Shown here piece by piece: positions 17,749-26,607 of a stretch of DNA of 64,000 nucleotides; within the stretch, counting starts at the first letter, position 1; every line of letters begins with the position of its first letter. The position numbers and the translations under genes were made by a program. The DNA comes from Mycetocola saprophilus (GTDB lineage Bacteria > Actinomycetota > Actinomycetes > Actinomycetales > Microbacteriaceae): assembly GCF_000718085.1 (NCBI RefSeq), contig NZ_JOEC01000001.1, positions 1,178,001-1,242,000 on the forward strand, written 5' to 3'. The notes beneath the pieces were generated by a model. That model did no database searches. It saw only the letters and a list, made by a program, of their open reading frames with translations, and was not told the origin of the DNA.

Positions 17749-18471
17749 CTAGACGATCAGCGTCCCGCCATCCACGACCGAGACGGTCCCGGTGACGAAG
17801 TCCTGATCCATCAGGGCGAGGAACGCCTTGGCCACGTCCTCGGGTTCACCCACCCGGCCCATCGGCAGGCCCGCGGCGGTGCCCGCATACATGGCCTCGC
17901 GGTCGGCCTCACTCATGCCGTTCCACAGCGGGGAGCGCACCACGCCCGGTGCCACCGCGTTGACGCGCAGCGGGGCGAGTTCCACCGCGAGCGAGCGCAT
18001 CGCCGAGATCGTGGCGCCCGAGGCGGCGGATCCGAGCAGCCAGCCGGGTCCGCCCCGGTAGGCAGCGGTTCCGCTGGTCAGCGTGATCGACCCTCCGACC
18101 CGCAGGTGCGGAACCGCGAGGCGCACGGCGTCGAGGGCGTGGAACAGGCGCAGCCCGAAGAATGCGGCCGCCTTGTCCGGGGTGAAGTCGCTGAGCGGAA
18201 CCGCGGCGAGGTTTTCGGCGGCGGTGTAGGCCAGGTGGTCAAACTCCCCCACCAGGTCGAAGAAGGCGGAAATGTTCGCGGAGTCCGCCGCGTCCACCGC
18301 ATAACCGGTCACCGATTCGGGAAGTTCACCGAGGGCCCGGCGCACCGATTCGGGGTTGCGGGATCCGATGAAAACCTGTGCTCCGGCGAGCGCCGCGGCG
18401 CGAGCGGTGGCCAGGCCAAGGCCCGAGGTTCCGCCGAGGATAACAATCTTTGAGGTGTTGTTTACTGTCAT
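17749..18471 (-). CDS. SDR-fold protein lacking the usual catalytic Tyr-Lys
   Basis: A 240-residue short-chain dehydrogenase/reductase-like protein. The N-terminal Rossmann motif reads GGTSGLG, followed by Gly-Ser-Arg-Asn-Pro, which suggests NADP(H). The C-terminal Asn-Ala-Val-Ala-Pro-Gly motif is intact. Where most SDRs have YxxxK, this one reads Gly-Trp-Leu-Leu-Gly-Ser-Ala-Ala-Ser-Gly, so the Tyr and Lys appear absent while a preceding Thr-Ser-Gly is kept. It may be a divergent or non-catalytic binder. ATG 18471 gives the standard N-terminus. The LysR gene lies just upstream on the same strand. Confidence 0.75.
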   Translation of the reverse strand: MTVNNTSKIVILGGTSGLGLATARAAALAGAQVFIGSRNPESVRRALGELPESVTGYAVDAADSANISAFFDLVGEFDHLAYTAAENLAAVPLSDFTPDKAAAFFGLRLFHALDAVRLAVPHLRVGGSITLTSGTAAYRGGPGWLLGSAASGATISAMRSLAVELAPLRVNAVAPGVVRSPLWNGMSEADREAMYAGTAAGLPMGRVGEPEDVAKAFLALMDQDFVTGTVSVVDGGTLIV

Positions 18472-18547
18472 GGATCCATGGTCGATCCAGGTGGGCACGG
18501 CCGTCCAAGACCCTTTTTGCGCGTGTTGATACCCCAGGGGTATCGGG

Positions 18548-19462
18548 TTACACGTCGGCGACTGACAGTCGCTCGGCGGTCAGTGTGCCCACCTCCCGCT
18601 CGGCGATCTCGCTCAGCGCGGTGAGCACCGGAGTCTGCCGATCGGCGGGGATCGCCAGCCCGACCCGACCGTGTGGCAGGTCGCTCACCGCCCGACTCAC
18701 CACGTCCCCGCGGGTATAAAACGCGGCGGTGGATGCGGGCAAAATGACGATGCCCCGCCCGGCGGCCACGTACTCCAGTTTCTCCTCGACCGTGTTCACC
18801 ACGGGCAGGCCGATCCGATCCAGCGAGAGCGCATTCGGGCGCACTGTGAGCACCGCGTCGCGCCATTCGGGTACAGCGTCGGGATCCTGCAGAAGGTTTT
18901 CGGCGGTGAGTGCGGCGAGGGTGATCTCTTCCAGCTCCAGCAGCGGATGCCCGGTCGGGAGGACCACCACACGCGGTTCCTGCAACAGTTCGGTCACGTG
19001 CAGGCCGCGGCGCGGAACCGGCAGGCGCACAAAGCTCGCGTCGATCCCGCCCTCCAGCAGGGCCTCGACCTGGGTGTCCCAGCCGGTGCGTTGCACGTCC
19101 ACGGTGAGTCCGGGGAAACGCTCGACCAGATCGCGCACCACCGAGGTGATGATCAGGCCCGGCATGAACCCGATGGTCAGGTGCGGTCCCTGCCATCCCG
19201 CGGTGCGAGCCCGGCGCTGCAGCGCGGCGGCCCCGGCAAGCAACGCGCGGGCGTGATCCACCAGCGCGGTCCCGGTTTCGGTAAGCCGGGTGCCACGGCT
19301 CGACCGCTCAAACAGGGTGGTCCCCAGTTCCCCCTCCAGCGCGGTAATTTGCCGGCTCAGCACGGGCTGGGCGATGTGCAGCCGCTCGGCCGCGCGCCCA
19401 TAGTTCAGCTCCTCGGCCACCACCAGAAAGTAGCGCAGCTTGCGCAGGTCCAGGTCACTCAT
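18548..19462 (-). CDS. LysR-family transcriptional regulator
   Basis: A 304-residue regulator. The winged helix-turn-helix occupies residues 5-64 (Leu-Arg-Tyr-Phe-Leu-Val-Val-Ala-Glu-Glu, then Ala-Gln-Pro-Val-Leu-Ser-Arg-Gln-Ile), and a type-2 periplasmic-binding-like effector domain follows from about residue 92. The SDR gene lies 76 bases downstream on the same strand, so it may be cotranscribed or a target. A 12-base palindrome lies 28 bases upstream of the start. Confidence 0.93.
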   Translation of the reverse strand: MSDLDLRKLRYFLVVAEELNYGRAAERLHIAQPVLSRQITALEGELGTTLFERSSRGTRLTETGTALVDHARALLAGAAALQRRARTAGWQGPHLTIGFMPGLIITSVVRDLVERFPGLTVDVQRTGWDTQVEALLEGGIDASFVRLPVPRRGLHVTELLQEPRVVVLPTGHPLLELEEITLAALTAENLLQDPDAVPEWRDAVLTVRPNALSLDRIGLPVVNTVEEKLEYVAAGRGIVILPASTAAFYTRGDVVSRAVSDLPHGRVGLAIPADRQTPVLTALSEIAEREVGTLTAERLSVADV

Positions 19463-19489
19463 GCTCGGAGTCTACTCCGGACGGGACCA

Positions 19490-19501
19490 CACACCGGTGT
19501 G
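19490..19501. promoter_or_regulatory. Palindrome upstream of LysR gene
   Basis: CACACCGGTGTG is a perfect 12-base palindrome 28 bases before the LysR start. LysR proteins usually bind imperfect T-N11-A palindromes near their own promoters, so this is only a candidate operator. Confidence 0.3.
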
Positions 19502-19542
19502 CGAGGTACCCGAGGCCCACGACCTGGGTCTCGGGCACCTCG
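19502..19542 (-). terminator. Hairpin after methyltransferase gene
   Basis: CGAGGT-A-CCCGAG (19502-19514) pairs with CTCGGG-C-ACCTCG (19530-19542) with one mismatch, and CCCA/TGGG extends it inward. It begins 5 bases beyond the methyltransferase stop. No T tract follows. Confidence 0.55.
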
Positions 19543-19547
19543 AACGG

Positions 19548-20354
19548 CTACGCGACCGCCAGGATCTCCCCGTGCGGCATCGCGTACCAACCGGCCGGGT
19601 CGGCGACCCAGGCGGTCCAGGCGTCGACGATCTGCTGGATCTGGGTTTCGGTGGCGATACCCTGGCTGATCGCGTCCGGTCCCCAGTTGGAGGAGGACGC
19701 GCGCTCGGCCCAGGCACCGCCCCACCACTCGCGCTCATCTGGTTCGGAGAAGCCCCACACCGATGCGCTTGCACGCACCTCGGTGAAGCCCGCTTCGAGC
19801 GCCCAAGCCTTGAGGAAGCGGCCACCGTTGGGTTCTCCCCCGCCGGAGCGGGCCAGTTCCTGATACACGCGCATCCACTCATCCAGGCCGGGCAGGAGTG
19901 GATACCAGGAGGCGGATCCGTACACCACATCGCGCGCGGCGACGATACCGCCGGGCTTGGTTACCCGGCGCATTTCGCGGAGCGCGGCAACCGGGTCGCC
20001 GAGGTGCTGGAGTACCTGGTGGGCGTGCACGATATCGAACGAGTTGTCCTCGAAGGGCAGTTCATACGCGCTCCCGGCGAGGAAGTGGGCGTTGTCGACG
20101 CCGAGTCCGGCCGCACGCTGAGTAGCCTGCTGGGTAACCGATTCGGAGGCGTCTAAACCAAAAACATCGCCCGGAAATACTCTCTGGGCGATGTCGGTGG
20201 TGATGGTTCCGGGGCCACTTCCTACATCGAGGACGCGACAGCCGGCAAGCAGATACGGGGAAAGATAGGCGGCCGAATTCTCGACCGTCCGCCACGAGTG
20301 AGTGCGAAGAACACTGGGGTGATGCCCCAGCGTGTACCGTTCCATACTTGCCAT
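19548..20354 (-). CDS. Class I SAM-dependent methyltransferase
   Basis: A 268-residue methyltransferase of the UbiE/Methyltransf_11 type. Motif I is Val-Leu-Asp-Val-Gly-Ser-Gly-Pro-Gly-Thr (about residues 40-49), motif II Gly-Leu-Asp-Ala-Ser, and motif IV Phe-Asp-Ile-Val-His-Ala-His-Gln-Val-Leu-Gln-His-Leu. It transfers a methyl group from S-adenosylmethionine to an unknown small molecule. An in-frame ATG three codons downstream is an alternative start. It is divergent from the bacteriocin operon. Confidence 0.88.
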   Translation of the reverse strand: MASMERYTLGHHPSVLRTHSWRTVENSAAYLSPYLLAGCRVLDVGSGPGTITTDIAQRVFPGDVFGLDASESVTQQATQRAAGLGVDNAHFLAGSAYELPFEDNSFDIVHAHQVLQHLGDPVAALREMRRVTKPGGIVAARDVVYGSASWYPLLPGLDEWMRVYQELARSGGGEPNGGRFLKAWALEAGFTEVRASASVWGFSEPDEREWWGGAWAERASSSNWGPDAISQGIATETQIQQIVDAWTAWVADPAGWYAMPHGEILAVA

Positions 20355-20456
20355 ATCGCCAGCCTAGGAGTCGTGGTCTGGCCCCCCTGACCGTATGACA
20401 GAATCACGCCCGTTCTGCCGCGTGGCGCAATCCCGAGCCCGGCCCGGCACCCCTTT

Positions 20457-20477
20457 TATGACGTTTTGGATGTCATA
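20457..20477. promoter_or_regulatory. Candidate operator upstream of bacteriocin operon
   Basis: TATGAC and GTCATA, 9 bases apart, form a 6-base inverted repeat about 150 bases before the bacteriocin gene, in an unusually AT-rich stretch. The surrounding 271-base divergent gap otherwise shows no clear element. Confidence 0.3.
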
Positions 20478-20625
20478 TTCACGGTTTCCCACGGAAAAAC
20501 GAAACCTGGCGACACCCGGCGTCACACTTCGGCTTCTTTATCTGGCTCCCAGGTTTCGGCGCGTACCGTGGCCGCCACCTCGCCCCACTCGGTGCGGGGT
20601 GATCACCACGAAGAAAGGAATTGCC

Positions 20626-20997
20626 ATGAAAAATCTCCTCAGAAACGGCATCATCACGGGTTCCCTTGTGACCGGGCTGCTCCTCACCGGAGGCGCGCTC
20701 GCACCCGGAGCCTTCGCCGCCGATACCAGCACGCCCGATGGCGGAGGAAACTCCACGCAGAGTAACAACAAGCCGTTGAAGATCGAACACCCCGGCGGCG
20801 GAACGTGGGATTGGGGCGTCCTGTTGGGAGACAACTGGTCGTACTATCTGCACGGGTCCAAGGTCCATGGATCCAGCGTAGAAGGCGACAACGGACTGGT
20901 CCGATCGAAATGGGTCGATCCCGGACAATGGTCCAAGGCCAACGCACCCGATACCAACCTATTCCGGATTGACGGAGCATACTGGCGCGTCAGGTGA
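20626..20997 (+). CDS. Lactococcin 972-family bacteriocin precursor
   Basis: A 123-residue secreted peptide precursor. A Sec signal peptide (Lys-Asn-Leu-Leu-Arg-Asn, hydrophobic core, Ala-Phe-Ala-Ala near residues 29-32) precedes a mature part of about 91 residues. That part has the family pattern: Gly-Gly-Gly-Thr-Trp-Asp-Trp-Gly, then Ser-Tyr-Tyr-Leu-His with a following Lys-Val-His-Gly-Ser-Ser-Val, and a C-terminal Gly-Ala-Tyr-Trp. Lactococcin 972 itself binds lipid II and blocks septum formation; the same role here is inference. The ATG at 20626 has AGAAAGGA upstream. The stop overlaps the next gene (GTGA). Confidence 0.85.
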   Translation: MKNLLRNGIITGSLVTGLLLTGGALAPGAFAADTSTPDGGGNSTQSNNKPLKIEHPGGGTWDWGVLLGDNWSYYLHGSKVHGSSVEGDNGLVRSKWVDPGQWSKANAPDTNLFRIDGAYWRVR

Positions 20998-23045
20998 CCT
21001 CGCGTCTCCCACAGCGAGGACTCCGGCTGGCGTATTTCCTTGCGCTGGCCGGGGTACTCGCGGGCGTCTTTGCGACGCTTGTGGTGATGGAGGACCGAAC
21101 GGGTTCCCTCGGCTGGAACCTCGCGTTCAAGGCGGTGGCGAGTGATCGGGGCGTTGTCCCGGCCGCCGATACACTGTCGAAGCTCACCCGAGTCGCCACC
21201 GAGGGGCGATACACCCTCGCCAGATTTCGCGCAGATCCCGAACACCCAGCAAACCAAAACACGCTGGACATGATCATCGGTGATCCGCGCAGCGATCTGG
21301 CCGAATGGGTGCGCTCGGGCTACCCACAGTTTGGACCGGGAACCAGTGCCACAGTGGAAGCAATTGACCCACAAATTACCGGCGACCTCGCCGGGGACTT
21401 TGTCCTGCAGGGGTCACCCAACGATCGTGATCGTGTCGCCGCAGTATTTGAGCGTGCGGGCTACACGACTCAATTCGTCGATCTCTCGGACTCACGGCCG
21501 TTCCTCATCTGGTTCATCCAGGAACCGATGGCCCCGGGTCTCATCGCACTTGCCCTCCTCAGCGTGCTCCTCACAGTCCTCAGCGCACTGACTTCCGTTC
21601 GTCGCTACGCGATCGGACGGCTCCACGGAGCGACCGCTCTCCGCCTGCTCGGCCGCGACCTCGCCGATGTTTTCCTCGGGTTCTGGCCCGCGTGGATTTT
21701 TCTGGTCCTGGGCGCTACTGTCCTAGTCGTCTGGGGCAACGGCGGCAACCAGCTGCCGCTGTATCTCACGGTCGTGGCGAAGACCGCACTCGTGCTGTTA
21801 ACACTGCTGATCGCCTGCCACGCTACCGCCATCCTGATCACCACCCGAGTGCCCATCCACCGCGCGCTGACCGGCCGTTCGATCGCACGTGGTTCGCTTC
21901 CGCTGCTCCTCGTTATTCGCGTGCCCGCCCTGGTTTTCGCCCTTATTCTCATGTTTCCTCTGGTTCAAACCCGCGCGGATCTGGAGGAGAAGAATCAGGC
22001 AATCACCGAGTGGCGGGCCTACCCCACCGCCAGCTTCATCAACCTCAGCGGTGCCCAAAACAATTCGGTGGCCGAGGCACAGATGCCCGCGCTCGGGGCG
22101 CTCATTCGCGCCGAGGAGCAGTCCGGAACCATCATTCTGGCATCGTCGGATGTGCTCACGTCGGTCACCGGCGAACTGCCGGTTTTTCGGGTCAATCCGA
22201 AGTTTCTGGACTCTCAACCCCTTCACGATGACCGCGGTACCGTCGTGGTTCCCGATCCTGCCGCACTCACACTTCTCGTTCCCGCGTCTCGGTGGGCCGA
22301 GCGCGACGCCCTCGTCGCCGCGGTCAAAGGCAGCCGCGAAAACGACAAAGACCGCTCGGCTCCCCCGAGCGAACCGCCGTCGGTGGACGCCCAGAAAATC
22401 CGCGACGGACAGTCGATCTTCACGTTTGCCCAGCGAGCGAGCGAGGCCTCCCCGGCGCGGCTCACCGACACGATCATCCTTGTCACTCCCACGGGCTCCG
22501 GCACGATCTCCGACTATAATCTGGCCGCGACAGCCTCGGGAGGCGGCGTCATTGTGCTGAATCGCGACGCCCTGCGCTCGCAGATCACCGCTGCCGGCCT
22601 CGGAGAGATCATTCGCTCCTACGAACCGGCAGGCGAAACCGCGCGGGTGGAGCGTGAGCGTACCGCGCGTGACCTGACCGGGGCGGTGTTCGGGACGATC
22701 GCCGCGCTCCTGGTCCTGATCGGCGGGGCGCTGGGTACCGCCGAGTTCACCACGCGCAACCGCTCGACCGAGCTGTTTGTCCAGTTTGCCTCGGGATGGC
22801 GGTTCACCAGGCGGTTCCGGCGAATCCTCCTCGCTGAGGTAATTCTTGCGGTGGCCGGGCTCGGGATCCTCGTGGCAGAGATCGCTAGACGATCACAGTA
22901 CCGCAGCAGTGAGCCGGTCGAACCCTCCATGCTCCCGATCTTCCTGGCCGGCGGCGCCGTGGTTGTACTCTCCTCCGGCGTCCTGATCGCCGGACTCCAC
23001 CTGTTCCCCACCCGCAGTCGACGCACCGGAGGTTCCGATGACTAA
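20994..23045 (+). CDS. Bacteriocin-associated integral membrane protein (DUF1430-like)
   Basis: A 683-residue membrane protein next to a lactococcin-972-type peptide. One N-terminal membrane segment (about 10-30) is followed by an extracellular stretch of about 150 residues, a group of four segments (about 178-325), a large extracellular domain (about 335-555) and three C-terminal segments. This FtsX/MacB-like layout is known for the large membrane protein of lactococcin-972 loci, thought to give immunity or export with its ATPase. The GTG start overlaps the peptide stop and the 3' end overlaps the ATPase gene by 8 bases, so all three are coupled. Confidence 0.8.
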   Translation: MTSRLPQRGLRLAYFLALAGVLAGVFATLVVMEDRTGSLGWNLAFKAVASDRGVVPAADTLSKLTRVATEGRYTLARFRADPEHPANQNTLDMIIGDPRSDLAEWVRSGYPQFGPGTSATVEAIDPQITGDLAGDFVLQGSPNDRDRVAAVFERAGYTTQFVDLSDSRPFLIWFIQEPMAPGLIALALLSVLLTVLSALTSVRRYAIGRLHGATALRLLGRDLADVFLGFWPAWIFLVLGATVLVVWGNGGNQLPLYLTVVAKTALVLLTLLIACHATAILITTRVPIHRALTGRSIARGSLPLLLVIRVPALVFALILMFPLVQTRADLEEKNQAITEWRAYPTASFINLSGAQNNSVAEAQMPALGALIRAEEQSGTIILASSDVLTSVTGELPVFRVNPKFLDSQPLHDDRGTVVVPDPAALTLLVPASRWAERDALVAAVKGSRENDKDRSAPPSEPPSVDAQKIRDGQSIFTFAQRASEASPARLTDTIILVTPTGSGTISDYNLAATASGGGVIVLNRDALRSQITAAGLGEIIRSYEPAGETARVERERTARDLTGAVFGTIAALLVLIGGALGTAEFTTRNRSTELFVQFASGWRFTRRFRRILLAEVILAVAGLGILVAEIARRSQYRSSEPVEPSMLPIFLAGGAVVVLSSGVLIAGLHLFPTRSRRTGGSDD

Positions 23046-23688
23046 CCCCGCACCACTCACCCTGCACGATCTGAGCAAGCGCTACGGCGAACGCGTACTC
23101 TGGCATCAGCTCTCCGCCGAGATTGCGCCCGGGGAGCTGGTCGCGGTCACCGGCCCCAGCGGCTCGGGCAAGTCCACGCTCCTCAACGCGATCGGCCTGC
23201 TCGAACCCGCAAGCTCGGGGCGGATCACCGTCGGCGAGGACGAGCTCACTCGGTTCGGCCCCGGCCGCGCCCGCCGGTTTCGCCGAGACGTGCTCGGCTA
23301 CCTCTTTCAGAACTTCGCCCTGGTCGGCTCGGCCAGCGCCGCCGCCAACATCCGGCTCGGTCTGGTGCGCTCGCCCGGCCGCAGAGTCCTCGCCGCGCGC
23401 ACCGCCGCGGCGCTGGACCGGGTGGGGCTGGGCGGACGCGAGCGCACCCCGGTGTACCAGCTCAGTGGCGGGGAACAGCAGCGGGTCGCGCTCGCCCGGC
23501 TGATCGTCAAGGATCCGCGAATCATCCTCGCCGACGAACCCACCGCGTCCCTCGATGCGGGCAACGAGCGGATCGTCCTCGATGTCCTGCGCGAACGGGC
23601 GGCGGCCGGCGACATCGTGTTGATCGCCACCCACTCGACCGCGTTGGCGGCCGCCTGCGATCGTACGCTCGTTCTTACGCCGCCATAA
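23038..23688 (+). CDS. Bacteriocin ABC transporter ATP-binding protein
   Basis: A 216-residue ATPase of the LolD/MacB/FtsE type: Walker A GPSGSGKST (about residues 40-48), Leu-Phe-Gln-Asn Q-loop, signature LSGGEQQRVALARL, Walker B IILADEP and the D-loop Ala-Ser-Leu-Asp. It is the last gene of the bacteriocin operon and should power the large membrane protein just upstream, in immunity or export. Confidence 0.9.
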   Translation: MTNPAPLTLHDLSKRYGERVLWHQLSAEIAPGELVAVTGPSGSGKSTLLNAIGLLEPASSGRITVGEDELTRFGPGRARRFRRDVLGYLFQNFALVGSASAAANIRLGLVRSPGRRVLAARTAAALDRVGLGGRERTPVYQLSGGEQQRVALARLIVKDPRIILADEPTASLDAGNERIVLDVLRERAAAGDIVLIATHSTALAAACDRTLVLTPP

Positions 23689-23706
23689 CCGGCGGGAAAA
23701 CACACG

Positions 23707-23740
23707 GCGGGCGACCCGCCGAAACCGGCCGGTCGCCCGC
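23707..23740 (+). terminator. Terminator of bacteriocin operon
   Basis: A perfect 10-base-pair GC-rich stem (GCGGGCGACC / GGTCGCCCGC) with a 14-base loop begins 18 bases after the ATPase stop. There is no T tract. Confidence 0.6.
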
Positions 23741-23751
23741 TCGCTTGGCCG

Positions 23752-23835
23752 GACTCCAGACTCCAGCACCTTGAGACTAGAGGCTAAGCGCTCTACGCCA
23801 GATGCCAGACGCTAGAAGGCTAGAGGCCACAAACC
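23752..23835. repeat. Degenerate short-repeat stretch
   Basis: The gap after the bacteriocin operon is full of imperfect 7-9-base repeats (GACTCCA twice, GCCAGA twice, GGCTAGAGG, GAGACTAGAGGC). No coding potential was seen. It may be slipped-strand decay or a binding array. Confidence 0.35.
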
Positions 23836-23882
23836 AGGGACCGTAAGTCAAAAGCCCATTAGTCAGCGCCCATAATCCCGGC

Positions 23883-24956
23883 CTAGAGCCCCGCGCCCGA
23901 GGGTGAGACCAGGATCTTCACCGCGGTCTCGTTGCGGTTGATCAGGGTGTCAAAGCCCTCATCGATCAGCTGATCCAGCCCGATCTTGCCGGTGATGAAC
24001 GGCTTGAGATCGATCTTGCCCGACTCCACCAGCGCGATCGTGTCCGGGTGGTTCCCCATGTATCCGATCGTGCCACGCAGGTCGATCTCCTTGACCACGA
24101 GCTTCTGTAGGTCCACGGTCGCCGGCTTGCCCCAGATCGAGACCACCACGATCGTGCCGCCGGCCTTGATCGCGTCCACCAGGGTATCCAGCACCACGTT
24201 CACCGAGGTGCACTCGAACGCAACATCGGCACCGCGGCCGTCGGTGAGTGCCCTGACCTCCTCCACCACGTTGACCTTCGAGGGGTCAAACGCGTGGTCG
24301 GCAACCCCGGATTCCAGGGCCTTCTTGCGGCGCAGCTCGCTCAGCTCGGAGATCACCACGGTCACCCCCTTGGCCTTGAGGACCGCGGCGGTGAGCAGCC
24401 CGATCGGACCGGCCCCTCCGATCAGGGCCACGTCACCCTCCCGGGCACCGCTGCGCACATAGGCGTGATAGCCCACCGACAGCGGCTCGATCAGCGCGGC
24501 CTCATCCAGCGGCACATTGTCGGCAATGGGGTGCACCCAACGACGCTCCACGGTGATCTTCTCCCCCAGTCCGCCGCCACGGCCGCCCAGACCGATGAAG
24601 TTCATGTTCGGGGTCAGGTGGTAGTTGGTGCCGGGCTCGGTCGAGTACTGCGGGTCGATGATGTAGGGCTCGACCACAACCTTCTGGCCCACCTCGATAT
24701 CGGTGACGCCCTCACCCACCGCGTACACCACACCGGACATTTCGTGCCCGAGGGTGATCGGTGCCTCCTCGCCCGAGATCGGGTGCGGGTGTCCCGCCGG
24801 CGGCACAAAGATCGGCCCATCCAGATACTCGTGCAGGTCGGATCCGCAGATTCCACACCAGGCCACATCGATACCGACGGTCCCGGCGGTCACCTCCGGT
24901 ACCGCAATGTCGTCGATTCGAATGTCGCCACGGTCATAGAAACGTGCTGCCTTCAT
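23883..24956 (-). CDS. Zinc-dependent alcohol dehydrogenase, (R,R)-butanediol dehydrogenase type
   Basis: A 357-residue medium-chain dehydrogenase. The catalytic zinc Cys lies in Gly-Ile-Cys-Gly-Ser-Asp, and Gly-His-Glu-Met-Ser-Gly-Val follows. The NAD-binding glycines are in Gly-Gly-Ala-Gly-Pro-Ile-Gly. The usual four-cysteine structural zinc lobe is replaced by a Pro/Asn/Gly-rich loop, as seen in actinobacterial butanediol dehydrogenase homologues. It would interconvert acetoin and 2,3-butanediol or a related diol with NAD(H). The ATG at 24956 opens with the family Met-Lys-Ala-Ala-Arg-Phe-Tyr. It stands alone. Confidence 0.85.
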   Translation of the reverse strand: MKAARFYDRGDIRIDDIAVPEVTAGTVGIDVAWCGICGSDLHEYLDGPIFVPPAGHPHPISGEEAPITLGHEMSGVVYAVGEGVTDIEVGQKVVVEPYIIDPQYSTEPGTNYHLTPNMNFIGLGGRGGGLGEKITVERRWVHPIADNVPLDEAALIEPLSVGYHAYVRSGAREGDVALIGGAGPIGLLTAAVLKAKGVTVVISELSELRRKKALESGVADHAFDPSKVNVVEEVRALTDGRGADVAFECTSVNVVLDTLVDAIKAGGTIVVVSIWGKPATVDLQKLVVKEIDLRGTIGYMGNHPDTIALVESGKIDLKPFITGKIGLDQLIDEGFDTLINRNETAVKILVSPSGAGL

Positions 24957-25099
24957 GGGGTGCTCCTCACTCGTCATCCGGATGGGAGGGATCGCCTCCC
25001 ACCAATAACTTTACGCTCGTTATGTATTGAGTTCGAGGGATCCCTCGGCGTGCCTCAAGACGGGTTCCTCCCCCGATGAATTTCGAGTAAACACAATAG

Positions 25100-25136
25100 A
25101 AAAGGCCCGGCACGAGCATGGCGTGACGGGCCTTTT
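25100..25136 (-). terminator. Rho-independent terminator of clpX
   Basis: AAAAGGCCCG and CGGGCCTTTT form a 10-base-pair stem with a 17-base loop, 22 bases beyond the clpX stop, with a TTTT run in the minus-strand direction. Confidence 0.8.
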
Positions 25137-25157
25137 GGCCGGATAAACCGGGAAGAT

Positions 25158-26435
25158 CTAGGCGGACTTCTCGCGCACTCGGCGCTCGCGCACCACCAGG
25201 GTTGGGGCGGCATTTTCCACCACGGTGGCCTGGGTGATGATGACCTTGCCCACCTCGGTGGTGGAGGGAACCTCGAACATGATCGGTCCCAGCACCTCCT
25301 CCATGATCGCGCGCAGACCACGAGCACCGGTCTTGCGCAGCACCGCGAGATCGGCGATGGCCTCGACGGCCTCGGGCTCGAACTCCAGCGCAACTCCGTC
25401 GAGCGCAAACATACGCTGATACTGCTTGACCAGGGCGTTCTTGGGGACCGTGAGGATCTCCACCAGCGCCTGCTGATCCAGCGGGGTGACCGCGGTGACC
25501 ACGGGCAGACGACCGATGAACTCGGGGATCAAACCAAACTTGTGCAGGTCTTCGGGGAGCACCTCGGAGAACCAGTCGGTCCCGTCGGAATCGGCGTGCA
25601 GCGGCGCACCAAACCCGATGCCCTTCTTGCCCGCGCGGGCCGAGATAATCTCCTCCAGCCCGGCAAACGCGCCGGCCACGATGAAGAGCACGTTGGTGGT
25701 GTCGATCTGGATGAATTCCTGGTTGGGGTGCTTACGCCCACCCTGCGGCGGCACCGAGGCGACGGTGCCCTCCAGGATCTTCAGCAGCGCCTGCTGCACA
25801 CCCTCACCCGAAACATCGCGGGTGATCGAGGGGTTCTCGGCCTTGCGGGCGATCTTGTCAACCTCATCCACGTAGATGATGCCGGTCTCGGCCCGCTTCA
25901 CGTCGAAGTCGGCGGCCTGAAGCAGCTTAAGCAGGATGTTCTCGACATCCTCACCCACATAGCCCGCCTCGGTCAGCGCGGTGGCATCGGCCACGGCGAA
26001 GGGCACGTTGAGCTGCTTGGCCAGGGTCTGGGCCAGATAGGTCTTACCGCACCCGGTGGGTCCGATCATCAGAATGTTGCTCTTGGCGATCTCCACCTCA
26101 TCGGCGCGATCCTCGGCGCTGGCCAGCGTGCCGCCGGCCTGAATGCGCTTGTAGTGGTTGTAGACGGCCACGGCGAGGGCCTTCTTGGCCCCCTCCTGAC
26201 CGATGACGTACTCCTCGAGGAAGTCAAAGATTTCACGCGGCTTGGGCAGATCAAACTCGGGAGTCTCCTCGGTGCCGGCCTCGGCCAAACGCTCCTCGAT
26301 AATCTCGTTACACAGCTCGACGCACTCGTCACAGATGTACACGCCGGGTCCGGCGATCAGCTGCTGCACCTGCTTCTGGCTTTTGCCACAGAAGGAGCAC
26401 TTGAGTAGATCAGCGCTTTCACCGATGCGTGCCAT
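25158..26435 (-). CDS. clpX: ATP-dependent Clp protease ATP-binding subunit ClpX
   Basis: A 425-residue AAA+ unfoldase that threads substrates into the ClpP chamber. The N-terminal zinc domain has Cys13, Cys16, Cys35 and Cys38. Walker A is GPTGCGKT, Walker B is Ile-Ile-Tyr-Val-Asp-Glu-Val-Asp, and the ClpP-docking loop Ile-Gly-Phe-Gly and the C-terminal small domain with the Gly-Ala-Arg-Gly-Leu-Arg sensor-2 are present. Length and layout are standard. It is downstream of clpP2, with a hairpin in the 172-base gap. Confidence 0.98.
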   Translation of the reverse strand: MARIGESADLLKCSFCGKSQKQVQQLIAGPGVYICDECVELCNEIIEERLAEAGTEETPEFDLPKPREIFDFLEEYVIGQEGAKKALAVAVYNHYKRIQAGGTLASAEDRADEVEIAKSNILMIGPTGCGKTYLAQTLAKQLNVPFAVADATALTEAGYVGEDVENILLKLLQAADFDVKRAETGIIYVDEVDKIARKAENPSITRDVSGEGVQQALLKILEGTVASVPPQGGRKHPNQEFIQIDTTNVLFIVAGAFAGLEEIISARAGKKGIGFGAPLHADSDGTDWFSEVLPEDLHKFGLIPEFIGRLPVVTAVTPLDQQALVEILTVPKNALVKQYQRMFALDGVALEFEPEAVEAIADLAVLRKTGARGLRAIMEEVLGPIMFEVPSTTEVGKVIITQATVVENAAPTLVVRERRVREKSA

Positions 26436-26556
26436 GATTCCTCCAGATCCGGGTTACCCCCAAGGTTACCGTCACCTTGAGCCTAGTCGAGGCCACCGAC
26501 GTCGTGTGTCCGGCCCCGCCGCATTCCTTCACGACCGTTATGGGCGCGGAATGCAC

Positions 26557-26593
26557 GCGAGGCGCGTGTTGAGAAACTCAGCACGCGCCTCGC
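26557..26593 (-). terminator. Strong hairpin between clpP2 and clpX
   Basis: A 17-base-pair stem with one G-U pair and an AAA (minus strand TTT) triloop lies 15 bases after the clpP2 stop and about 120 bases before clpX. No U tract follows on the minus strand, so it may be a partial terminator, a processing site or an RNA-stability element that separates clpX expression from clpP1P2. Confidence 0.6.
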
Positions 26594-26607
26594 GGATAAA
26601 GCAGTTG

